DNA of 64,000 nucleotides from Puccinia triticina (Eukaryota; Basidiomycota; Pucciniomycetes; Pucciniales; Pucciniaceae), in assembly GCF_026914185.1 (NCBI RefSeq), contig NC_070561.1:1674001-1738000 (forward strand), read 5' to 3'. Positions within the stretch are counted from its first letter, which is position 1, and each line of letters begins with the position of its first letter. The notes beneath the pieces were generated by a model. The model ran no database searches. It was not told where the DNA came from and worked only from the letters and a program-made list of their open reading frames with translations. Below, piece by piece: positions 30,722 to 41,342 of this stretch. Both the position numbers and the translations under genes were made by a program.

Positions 30722-33700
30722 CATGCCACCTCGCAAACAAACCAGAGATCGCATTTTATGCACTTGTGTCAGTCGACATTGTGGGAGCAAGCAATACTGG
30801 ATCAATGGCCGTTGGGAACGAGGAAACCTGGTTGTTCTTGCTACAGCCAAAGCCCACCGACTAGAGGAACAAGCGCAGGCGGCCGAGTCATCGACTCCAG
30901 AAGCGTTGTTGACCGCAGGAGGTGCTAATCATCATGACTCGTCATCAGGCTCATCCCAACCGGAAGTAGAACCCGTGGAGCAAGACAATTCCCTAGCCGC
31001 TGTTACCAATTCCTTATCACTACTTCGGACCGACCCATATGCTCATGCTTCCCAGTTAAAGGACGTACTTGATACATGTAGGTCATCATAAGGCTGTTTT
31101 AAAGAGACACCGAAATATCTAACAGTTCCTGATCGATATCCCCCTTTCAATCGACCCCGCCCGTTTTTACGTACGGAATTCTGGTCGCTAGCCTCATGAA
31201 AGTCCTTCAACCCGCTTCCAACATAACTTCAGCCTGGCTGTTAGGAACACAGCGCGACTTAATCAAACTGACTATCTGTAACGGGGTGCAATCCAATCCT
31301 TCAGTCCGGTCATTGACAGCCACGGAGGAATCTAAAATTCATGAACAACTCGCCACCGATATTGTCACCCCGATTAAATGGCTCAAGCTCAACCCTGTCA
31401 TCATGCGGATGAATTGTTGCTCATCTTGCTTTGCCACTTACCCCTTGGATTGGACCCCTGAGCACTGCATTCATCAAGATGATAGACTGGACGAATCAGA
31501 GGATGAAATGGCCCACAACCCTTCCCACATTTGCGGTACTCCTCTCTTCAAACTACACCGCATGATCAAAATCCCTGTCCAATATTTTGCCTACCAAAGC
31601 CTCAATCATTGGATCGCTCGCTTGCTTACTCGGCCTGGTATCAAAGACGCGCTCGACCAATCATTAACCTCAGCTTTTACCCCTCATGATGAATCTGGTC
31701 ACGTCTCTGACATCCATGGTTCGCAGATTTGGAAAGAATTCAAAGGGCCTGACGGTGCACCGTTCACAAGCCAATCTGGCAACCTTGTCTTTGGTCTCTT
31801 CATTGATGCAATCAATCCATGCGGGAATAAAAAAGCTGGAAAACATGCATCAATAACATTCATGGTTCTTGTCTGCATGTCTTTCCCCTACTCGATTCGA
31901 TTCCTGCCCGAAAATATTTTTTTAGTTGGCATTGCGCCGGGTCCGAAAGAGCCCAGTTTAACTCAGACTAACTGGATCCTGAGGCCAATGGTCGAACAGC
32001 TAAATGGACTATGGGCAAAAGGACTTTCAGTATCCCGCACCTATCGCCATTCGGCAGGTTGACACGTCAGAGCAGCTCTTGTCCCTGTGTTTGCTGATCT
32101 CCCTGCTTTGCGCCGCGCTTTGGGCCTTCCAGGACACAGCTCCAACAAGTTCATGTGTTCCTTGTGCAATGTATCAAAAGCCTTAATCCGAAATCTTGAC
32201 GTCGCTTCTTGGAATCCTTGAACGTCAGAACACCATCTGAAATGGGCACACGCATTGCGGGATGCTGACACCTTCGAAGAACGCGAGAAAATATTCAAGC
32301 AACACGGAGTGCGCTACTCGGTATTGACCGAGTTACCTTATTGGAAGCCAACCGAGTATCAAACGGTTGATGCAATGCACAACCTCCTTCTGGGCCTATT
32401 CAAGTGGCACTGCATGCGCTTTTGGGGAATGGATGAGAAATCTGTCAACGAGGACTACACATTTGGCCGGTCAGACATTCCCCAGACGGAACTAGCTGGA
32501 CTCGCAGACGAGCATTCCTCTCATGATGCCACAACCTTCCAAAATGCCGCAGCAGCTACGGATCTAGACAATGAATACAAGGACGAGCTTGATTTACCCG
32601 ATGCGCCCGGTTTTCTTGACATCCAGTTTGGTTCCAACACCGATCCTAGTGACACAGATTTTGACGGTCCAGACCCTTCTAGTAGTTCAGGATGGGGAGG
32701 TAGATGGACAGCAGGATCCTCCGAAGACAGCATCCTTGACTCTGCAATGCTCCGTTTGATAAACTCTCTTCTTCCTCGCATACATTATCCATCTTGGATC
32801 AAGCAAGCCATACCTATCCTAGGAAAAGCATCCAATGGAAAATTGAAAGCCGACGAGTGGCGAAATCTTTTCCAGATGCAACTACCGCTCATCATGGTTA
32901 AGATTTGGTACGGTTGGGATCGTGCGCATATGTCGCTTTTGCAAAACTTTTGTCATCTAGTCTCGGCCGTAAACCTTGCATTGAAGCGAACAACATCAGC
33001 TGAACGCATCAAATGTTACTCCTATCACATCAAAGAATACCTATCCAGCTCGCTAATCATCTTCCCAGAGGTTCAACTGGCACCCAATCACCATATGGCG
33101 ATGCATCTTGGAGAATGTTTAGCACGTTTTGGTCCGGTCCGGGCGTGGTGGTCGTTCCCTATGGAAAGGCTTATGGGGCAAGTGTTGCATTCAAGCCACA
33201 ACAACCGCCTGGGTAAGTACAATAACCTTGCTTTTATCATGTATCTGTTTCATTGACCATCTGAAAATATGTGTGTTGTGTAGGTGAGCTCAAAATAACC
33301 TTCTTGCGGTCGTTTTGTCGGGCGGGAAATCTGTGTGGTTTGTTGGAATGCAGCGAATTCTTCCCCGACACACTCAAGCCCTACATACAGAGACTCAAGA
33401 ACATCTACAAGCCTACATCCTTGGTCCCAAAGTACTCTCCCCACCCGATGCAATCAGAATCCTTAAGCAGCTTGGATTGTCAGAAAATCATCGATTATCT
33501 CAACGCAAAATCCGGTGAAACAGCTTGGGTCACAACAAGTAGATTTGCTTCCTTGGGCATTTCTGAAAAACTCAGTGTCACACCTTTGTCTTCTAGATGC
33601 AACCTTCTTTCTCAGTTCACCCACAAGGAGGTAGACTTTTCGACATGGAGAGATAATCCCAACAACAGCATCATATCCGTGGATGCCTCCTTTCCAAAAC

Positions 33701-33867
33701 TTCTTCACTTCGCTCGGATTGAAACTATATTCACCCATTTCCAAAAAGCCACTGGCGGAGAGAATATAACCGATACTTGGCTCAAAGTTAAGCCATTGCC
33801 GCCAATCCCGCTCACCACCAATGTCTTTGCAGACCTGCAGCAACCTCACCTTCAACTACATCTCTGA
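30722..33867 (+). pseudogene. Plavaka-type (Tnp2-like, CMC) transposase with two in-frame TGA codons
   Basis: ATG 30722 opens with a short cysteine motif (CTCVSRHCGSKQYW). An intron separates this exon (donor GTAGGT at about 31079) from the main exon, which is open upstream of 31196. Family blocks are YGILVASLMKVLQP, GNLVFGLFIDAINPCGNKKAG, GIAPGPKEPSLTQTNWILRP, LPALRRALGLPGHSSNKF with a C-x2-C, VDAMHNLLLGLFKWH, PNHHMAMHLGECL and FGPVRAWWSFPMERLMG. An intron 33213-33283 (GTAAGT / TGTAG) joins in frame to ELKITFLRSFCRAGNL. TGA at 32060 and 32219 interrupt the frame; both look like CGA arginine codons that decayed. Stop at 33865. This enzyme would catalyse cut-and-paste transposition; this copy is probably dead. 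Confidence 0.88.
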
Positions 33868-34201
33868 TTACCTGTTGTCAATGACGAGTACATGATTAAA
33901 AGTACGGACATAGTTTCACATTGTGCTTGGCTTGAGTATGCAGCCAGTGAGCTTCATTCTAAAATAGACCATCCAGTTGTTGCATTGGTATCCGTTGATC
34001 GAGAATGAAATTTCATGGCTGAATTACATTAGATACAATGAATTAGAAATGCCTTATGTATGTGTAATTTCCAAACTCAGGATGCTAATTTCTAATTATG
34101 CTCAGAACTATATACATATCAACTAAAACATAAATTCTGAAGAGCTCGGAGACCAACCCCCCCAAAAAAGGCAAGATATAATATGAAAAAAGAACTCAGA
34201 C

Positions 34202-34433
34202 GGAGACAAAAAAAGGTTTCTAAAAATACACAATACCAAAGTGAAAAAGGTGCAAAAAAACAAGAGAAAGAGAAATATCTGCTGAGGCTCAGTTTTCTTG
34301 TTGTGTTTTGCGGGGGCTGAGGATACTCAGCCCAACATACTTTTTTTGGGTGTTTCAACATAATAAAAAAAATTGTTTCCCGGACCTTCAACTTTGAATA
34401 TTTATTTTGGGGAATTCAATTATCCTTGAAGTG
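34202..34433 (-). repeat. right terminal inverted repeat of the Plavaka-like element
   Basis: Reverse complement of the left repeat. Ends CCTTGAAGTG, followed by the TSD GAG. Confidence 0.93.
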
Positions 34434-37400
34434 GAGCATTATCGAGACAATCACTGAGAGAAGGCCCATCATCATGGAAAGAATCTTGGGCGATATGGAG
34501 ACGCTATCAAATCCATTTCTCTTACTCGATAAGCTCAGACAAATCGCAAATCATGAACAGGTCACAAGAATGAAGACTCTCTCAAACGGACCCAACCCCC
34601 CATTGGGCCCTCCATCCGGTACAGCGCTACGCACCAGCTCAAGAAAACAACCATTCATCGCATGCAAGAATGGGAGACACAACCCAGAGGCAATGCATGA
34701 AGAAAGCCAATGCTGGACTCTACACCCAGAACTCAGGCCAATGACATCGCTACCGAAGAAGCAAGCAACCAACCTCGTCACGACCACCAGCAGTGATGAT
34801 CGATGCAGCACCGGACAGAGCTACGCGTATCACATCACGGCTGAGCAAATCGAGAGAAACTCGATCATCCTAGACTCTGGAGCCAGTCAACATATGTTCA
34901 ACTCGTTGGCATACTTTACTGAGACGACTCCCACCAACGTGCTCATAATCACAGGAACCGGCAATGACAACCCTGAGATGGTCGGCAGCAGAATTGGAAC
35001 CGCCAAACTCAACTTCAGCAACAATACAGTGATCACCCTTCGAAATGCTCTCTATGTTCCCAACCTCGCAACCAACCTCATTTCCTTCGCGCAGCTAATC
35101 AGAGACAAAGCTGAAATCTACAATGCCGAAGGACAGATGATGGTTAGAATCAATGGAAATCACACGATGAAGATCAACACGAGTCAGAATCTCTTCAAGA
35201 TCGAAGGAGCATTATCTCCAAAGTCGACTGCCCTGAGCACCGCGGTCATAGCACCGGCAAATACCTTCATGACTTGGCATCAAAGACTCGGCCATGCCAG
35301 TGCAGCCAGAATCAAGACAGTGCTCGGCAACATCGACCTCCCTCAAGAAAAATCCGCCCGCAAAGCATGTATGCAAGGCAAGATGATAAAACTTCCGTTC
35401 AAAGGAAGATTTTCCCCAACCGAAGAACCCCTTGAAGTCATACACGGTGATATTGTCGGCCCGATTCGGCCAGCCACAAACAGTGGATGCAGATACTTCC
35501 TCACCATCGCCAATCAGCACACTGGATTCATTCACCTTACCCTACTCAAGGAAGAATTTCAAGCAGTCTCCGCTATCCTTGAATACAAAACAAAGTTCGA
35601 AAAGCAAACAAACAAGACCATAAAAAAGATTGTCACCGACGGAGGAGGGGAATTTTGCAACAACGCCCTAAGCGAAATTCTCCGGCATGAGGGCATTCAG
35701 CACAATGTATCTCCGCCGTATACTCCGCAGCACAACGGAATCGCTGAACGGGCTAATCGCACTGTCATCGAAATGACCAGATGCATCCTCATTCAGTCAA
35801 ACATGGCTGCTGAATGGTGGGGAGAAGCTGCTCTCACCGCCACCTCAATCACCAACTCCCTGCCGTCGCTAGCCAAAAGTCGGACTCCACCAATAACACT
35901 TTTTCTCAAGCTCCGTCCAAACATCGCCTTCTTCAAACCCTTTGGATGTAGGGCTTGGATTCTCAAAGACAAGGTTAAGCGCAATCAAAAATTTGATCCC
36001 ATTGCGTGGGAAGGCACCCTTGTCGGATACACCAACGACTTCTCGGCATATCGGATACTCCGCCATGAAGATCGCAGCATCATAGTCTCCAGACAAGTCA
36101 GATTTGATGAAAATGTCTTCCCAGAATGCGGGGCCATCAACAAAAGCCTGGACGTGTCGCCATTGGCAGAAGACTCAGTTCCCATGTTCAGCTCCAATCC
36201 AATTCTTCCATTTGAAAACGATGCAGAACAAGACACCAGTCCAAATGAGAATCACGCAGCGGAAGATGACTTTGATCAAGATCCTACAACCGATCATCCG
36301 ATCAGTCCCAAGCCCGGCAAGAGATGGGTGTATGTCAATGACTTCTCACCATCCAAAAACATTACCAGTTCCATTGATGAATCCAACATCATCAAAGGAA
36401 AAAGATCAAGAAAGCCAGTCTGTTATATCGCCATCACAACGGACCCAAAATCTCATAATCAAGCCATGAAGAGCAATGAGAAGCTGAAATGGGTCAAAGC
36501 CGAACTCAAAGAGATTAACAACATGAAGAAATATCAAGTTTGGACAGAACGGCAAAGGCGACCGACCGACAACCCCATTGCATCGACATGGGCCTATCAA
36601 AAGAAGCTAGGACCCAAGAATCAGATCATCAAATACAAAGCAAGAATATGCACTCAGGGCTTCCGACAGACTTTTGGCGTCAACTTCGAACTGAAGTATG
36701 CGCCCACTGGGAAAGCTGCTTCCCTTCGTCTCCTTCTTTCGTATGCGGTGAATTGCGGACTAGAAATCCACTAGCTTGACGTCCGCAGTGCGTTCCTCAC
36801 ATGCCCTTTGGAAGACACGGTCACACTGCTACCGCCTCAAGGGTACAACTGTCCAACCGGGACAATCTTTGAACTTCGCAAAGCCATCTACGGCCTCAAA
36901 CAGGCCTCGCTGGTATGGTACAAGAGACTCAGTGGATACCTCAGCGAAATCGGCTTCACAGCCTCAGTCTCTGATCCATGCGTTTTCCATCGGGCAACGG
37001 CTCCCGCAATTTGGCTATACTGTCATGTAGATGACATCGTCATCATCAGCAGCAACCCAGCCATCTTCAAGGCTGAAATGGAAGCCGAGTTTGAGATAAA
37101 ATACCTTGGACAAGCCTCTTTTCTGCTAGGAATGAACATTGATCGATTGGACACTTTTCTCCATGTGCATCAAACTCAGTACATTGAAAGAAAATTGATT
37201 GAATTCGGCCTCAACTCTGCAAGACCGGCCTCCTGCCCAATGAATCCCAAGGTCCACCTCAAAGCCGCTACTGAGAAAGAAGCAGCCGAATTTGCACGTA
37301 TGAACATCAACCACCAAGCCCTCATTGGCTCATTGAACTATCTCAGCGTCTTAACTCAACCCAACATCTCATATGCTGTGAGCGTTCTCTCCCAGTACCT

Positions 37401-38187
37401 CGAGAAACCGGCAGTTCATCACCTTCATGCCGCTCAACAGGTGTTTTGATACCTACTTGGTACAAAACATGTGGGCCTAGTCTTCAGAAAAGCACCCAGC
37501 CTAGAAATCAGAGCGCATGTTGACTCCGACTGGGGCAACTGCCCCGACACCAGAAGATCGGCAACCGGTTATGTAGTCATGACGAAGTCGCAAGTAATCT
37601 CATGGAAGGCCTGCAGGCAAGCCACAGTCTCGCTCTCCTCAAATGAAGCCGAGTACAAGGCGCTATCCGACCTCGGTAGAGAGATAGCATGGATCGTCAA
37701 CCTCATCTCAGAAATCAATCTTAATTACACTCCTGATCGTCTCTTTGTTGGAGTTGACAACCAGGGAGCGATTGATTTAGCAAAGAGCGAAACCTCACAA
37801 AATGGCTTTCGAACTAAGCACATGGACATCAGACTCCATTTCGTGCGAGAACTGGTCACATCAAAGCTCATCGTCCTTCACTACATCAGAACAATCAGCA
37901 ACAATGCCGATTTTCTAACCAAACCAACTGGTCGATGCACCATCAGAAGGTTGCTCTCAGCAATAGAAGTTACAGCTCCGCCTTCCTCTGCCTTGAGCCT
38001 AGCGGCTCAAGGCAACCCAGCCTGTCAGAATACAGGAGATGATGCGCAACCTGCAAAGAGGCGCAGGGGAGAAACAGACTGTGATGCAAAGACATGTAAG
38101 CACAGATGTTTCATCCCTCCAAACAAAGCCACAAGTACGGTAGCTAACTTCGGGTTGTTTCATCGCGACTACAGCAGATGTCACTAG
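34434..38187 (+). pseudogene. Copia-1 Pol: protease, integrase, RT, RNase H (two premature stops)
   Basis: From AGC 34435 the frame is continuous with gag once the nested transposon is removed. It has a nucleocapsid-like finger (CKNGRHNPEAMHEESQC), protease LDSGASQHMF, GAG-pre-integrase WHQRLGHAS, integrase with GDIVGP, VTDGGGEF and NGIAERANRT, RT with KYKARICTQGF and VDDIVI, and RNase H with VDSDWGNC and SSNEAEYKAL. Stops occur at 36772 (TAG for expected glutamine in HQLDV) and 37447 (TGA for expected arginine before YLLGT). The frame ends at 38185-38187 inside the right LTR. Confidence 0.92.
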
Positions 38188-38865
38188 CAGCAACACCCCT
38201 AGGACGCAAGCCACAGACTACAGAAGCCGCAACAGCAAGGCGAGCACGGTTCCAAGACCTTCGGAATCGTGAGTACTTAAGCAGCAGACTAAGACGGGCA
38301 GAAGCACTAGACTAACAGCTCCATCGCCCGCACAGCTCTCTATTCCACAGAATAACCAATCACCCAGCCAGCCTCAACTCTCGCATCAGTCCGCTGACCG
38401 ACGAGTGAGTGCAGACTTCATTCATAGCTAGACCGTCACATGATTGAGACTAACCAGGACGGTCTCTTAGCCACAGCCTTAACCGGAACGACTCGTCGCG
38501 ATCATAGACCGTCACTACGAGCGTGCACGTTACAAGAGGTAGAACATCTCTCCTCCATTGATAGATCATGCAATTAGCATTGAGCGAGTTAGCTGACTCG
38601 TAGCGTTAACATCGCAGACATCAGACTGCACTCTTGTCCAAAGCCGATCCCTTCCTACTTCAACCTCTCTCAAGACTTCGTGTCCTTTCAGTTTCCTTTT
38701 TCTCTCTTCTACTCAGAAGCACGGCAAACCGGCCTGCTCTTAGGTGATTAGCTATTTCACCTCATCTTCTCATTACATTTAGATAGCGGCAATATGCCAT
38801 TGTATATAGTTTTGATCTAGGCTATTCTAACATGAAATCGTATCTTAGTTGTCAGAATTCTTACA
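38023..38865 (+). repeat. Copia-1 right LTR
   Basis: 843 bp, uninterrupted, followed by the TSD CCATT at 38866-38870. It provides the empty site for the solo LTR in the left copy. Confidence 0.95.
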
Positions 38866-38870
38866 CCATT

Positions 38871-39150
38871 TAGGCAAGATAAAACAAAGCTACTACAATA
38901 GCCGTGCTTCATCTTGATTCTGACATTATCAATCCAAACCCTAGACCAACATCTTTAGTCTCACTCTATCCCTCTTCTCTCTAAAACAACTTAGGCAGAT
39001 CTCTGTCTGCTTTCAGGTATTGCGAGCTCACTTAATTAGAATGTTTTGTTGATTACAAATCATGTATTTAGCGCATCTGACAAGGAATTATATCTTTCAG
39101 TTGCCCCTATCTTTTTACTCACTAACCCGTTGTGTATAGGAATTTTTTTG
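38871..39150. other. no gene recognised; right flank of Copia-1
   Basis: AT-rich sequence between the copia insertion and the CCT4-like remnant. It may include degraded 5' parts of that pseudogene. Confidence 0.35.
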
Positions 39151-39720
39151 GCAATCAGTCTTCCCTCTGGGCGTTGGGCAAGGATATCGGTCTTTTGCCG
39201 ATCCAGAAGCCAGTTCACCGCGCCGCGGAACCCAATGGATCACGCCCAAGCAGATGCCGAAAGTGAGCTCAGATTGCCGGGCGTGACCAGGATCTTGCGG
39301 ATCCCCTGCTGCTAGACTACTGGTGGAACTTTTGGCTGCCCAGGACGTATACGCTGATGAAGGACCGGCTAGCATGGTCATCCTCGCAGGGAGCCTCTTA
39401 GGCGCGGCTGAAAAGCTTTTGGCCACAGGTATATTGATCTCTAGACTCTCCTTTCCTAACATCATCACTCTAGAATGTGTTCACTTACCTCTTTGGTTTT
39501 TCTTCTAAGATTCCATCCAACCATCATTGCTGAGAGCTTTTCGCGCGCAGCAATCAAAAGCGTGGGATTTCTCGTCACAATTCTTACCCTGGTTGATCTT
39601 AATGATTGTGACTTGTCACTTCGCACTGTAAGCACTTCCTTGAACTCCAAGATCGTCTTGCATAATTATTTTAACCTGGCCCCAATGGCAGCGATTAGCT
39701 CCGGCCACAGAAAGTTGACT
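39150..39720 (+). pseudogene. fragment of CCT4 (TCP-1 delta chaperonin subunit), decayed
   Basis: From 39300 the sequence reads [15 protein letters not shown], then [18 protein letters not shown] up to a GTATATTG donor-like site at 39429. It resumes after TTCTAAG (about 39509) as HPTIIAESFSRAAIKSV, LTLVDLND and STSLNSKIV. These blocks are collinear with CCT delta subunits (ATP-dependent cytosolic folding machine). The nucleotide-binding GDGTTS motif is replaced by DEGPAS, there is a one-base shift near the second exon start, and similarity fades after LAPM (39686) and before 39230. It is therefore a pseudogene remnant rather than the cell's CCT4. Confidence 0.75.
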
Positions 39721-40167
39721 AACTTCGCCCTTGCCGCTGGCCGCAGAGACAATCAGCTGGGACGCTCACCAGATTGACTGGGTCATTGCGGGATCCATGG
39801 CCATCATGGCCATCCTTGTAAGCTCGCCCTCTCTTTCTCCGCGTGCTCAAATCACTTGCTTACACAGACTATCATTGTCTCCGCCTAATCCGTCCTCAAC
39901 ACGCCCGGCACTACCTTTGCCTCGCCAAAGAGTGCCAGATCATCGTGTGCACATGTCCAAAATGTCCTCCAATCAATTCTTCTGTTGTTCCGTGTGCGCA
40001 TCTGTTGTCAAATGCTTACAGAATCAAATCATTCCCGGATGCACAAAGCTCATCTGAATCAAGACGCTAGCTAATCCACCCTTGCAGCTGATCAAAATGG
40101 CTCGCGTCTAGGTCTCCAGCGGGTGAACAGTGTAAAAAATATATGTAACAACTGGATTTCTTGTAAG
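39721..40167. other. no gene recognised
   Basis: Interrupted short frames between the CCT4 remnant and the TRIM-like repeat. It may include further decayed CCT4 sequence. Confidence 0.35.
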
Positions 40168-40667
40168 CCACTCCCGGGTCTCCTAGGCAATCCTAACAAC
40201 ATTGGATTGCAAAGAGAAACTCACAGCGGCTGAATATCGCGAAAGATATTCAGCCCAACCCTAAGCGGAACGGTAGCATAGGGATTGGATGTGCGCTTAC
40301 CAGGAGCGCAGCGGGAGGTGGGCCGAGTCCAAGGGACAGCGGTAGTGGAGCCACCGCGAGGCATGGGCGCAGGGGGCACCCGCAGCACGCAGCTAGAGCG
40401 CGCCCGGCTGAGGACAAACCTAGTTCAGCACGGAGCAACCGGTACCGGCTAGGCACTAGCATCCCGAAACCGGCAACAGAACACAGTTCACCGAGCACAA
40501 CAGCGGCCGAAACATTTCGATAAATTTTTGCCCCCACCCACCCACCCAGTTGGGGATCCCACCCGCCCGTCGGGCTCAGACCCCCACAGCTTAGTGCTCA
40601 CACGGGAGGAGAGGCCACACTCCATAGGAGCAGTGACCACTCCCCCAGCTCGTCTCTCCGCCGCGCC

Positions 40668-41265
40668 TATTAGACGGTTTTTCCATATGCATATTCTAGT
40701 TGTAGTTCATCTTGCATATTCTGTGATAGTCGCACTTTGTTCCGCTTTCCGTTTGAGTTGTAAACCTAGTTGATTAGTTTTTATACCGCTATCTCGTTCT
40801 TTGTAACGGTTCTCTAACCAAATCAACATTGCTCAACTCTCACTTTGCTAAAGCTGATCACGTTCAACTACCGTCTAGGTCTGTTTCCGTTTCCATCTTT
40901 TCTCTCCATTGTTTCTTTAGTCTCATCTTTACTGCTCACTCTCTAGGTTTGTCTTGTGCCGTTGTCCACCGCTGTCCGCTTGTCCGCTTGTGTCTAACAG
41001 CACCCTCAAACTCTATCAAAGGTGTGCTAGCAATTCCAACCAAATCAACATTGCTCAACTCTCACTTCGCTAAAGCTGATCACGTTCGACTACCGTCTAG
41101 GTTTGTCTTGTGCCGTTGTCCACCGCTGTCCGCTTGTCCGCTTGTGTCTAACAGCACCCTCAAACTCTATCAAAGGTTTGTCTTGTGCCGTTGTCCACCG
41201 CTGTCCGCTTGTCCGCTTGTGTCTAACAGCACCCTCAAACTCTATCAAAGACTTTTCGTCTCATA
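40668..41265 (+). repeat. Copia-2 left LTR with internal tandem repeats
   Basis: A 75-bp unit starting GGTTTGTCTTGTGCC is present at about 40946, 41100 and 41175, the last two head to tail. A 65-bp unit starting AACCAAATCAACATTGC occurs at about 40817 and 41037. The repeats are shared by the right LTR. Confidence 0.9.
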
Positions 41266-41280
41266 GGTTATGAGCCCAGG
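41266..41280 (+). promoter_or_regulatory. Copia-2 primer binding site, half-tRNA-iMet type
   Basis: GGTTATGAGCCCAGG directly after the LTR is complementary to an initiator-type anticodon arm, CTGGG CTCATAA CC, ending at nucleotide 40. Partial similarity extends into the D arm (AAGCGC). As in Drosophila copia, this implies a 5' half tRNA as primer. Confidence 0.8.
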
Positions 41281-41342
41281 TAGCGCTTAAGCTCCGGGAA
41301 AAAATTATACACAAAGGACCAATTGTATCCGATTCTGTCATC

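Larger units (their letters stand above)
9877..34433 (+). mobile_element. 24.6-kb Plavaka/CACTA-like (CMC) DNA transposon with extra genes
   Basis: Terminal inverted repeats begin CACTTCAAGG and run about 231 bp (9877-10107 and 34202-34433). The element is flanked by the 3-bp duplication GAG (9874-9876, 34434-34436). CACT-type ends and a 3-bp TSD fit the CMC/EnSpm superfamily, as does the encoded Tnp2-like transposase. Without the nested gypsy element (8197 bp plus a 4-bp TSD) it measures about 16.4 kb. It holds five gene loci: two on the minus strand (10304-13339, 17699-20372) and three on the plus strand (14618-16463, 20740-21690, 30722-33867). The transposase has two in-frame TGA codons, so this copy is probably non-autonomous now. 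Confidence 0.92.
8127..38865 (+). mobile_element. Copia-1: Ty1/copia LTR retrotransposon, split by nested insertions
   Basis: Both LTRs start TGTCAGAATACAGG and end TTCTTACA and are flanked by CCATT (8122-8126 and 38866-38870), which proves they belong to one insertion. Removing the nested 24,557-bp DNA transposon with its TSD and the 329-bp solo LTR with its TSD leaves a copia of about 5.85 kb, a normal size. The left LTR (excluding the insert) and right LTR are both 843 bp and differ at 11 positions by my count. Coding order is gag, protease, integrase, RT, RNase H. Confidence 0.95.

Noticed and set aside
34429..34433. TTG as a start codon for Copia-1 pol at 34426
   Set aside because: Those bases belong to the transposon's TIR; the true reading continues from gag across the insertion site.
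9877..34433. Starship-like giant element of fungi
   Set aside because: No tyrosine recombinase captain gene at one end; long TIRs, 3-bp TSD and Tnp2-like transposase point to the CMC superfamily.
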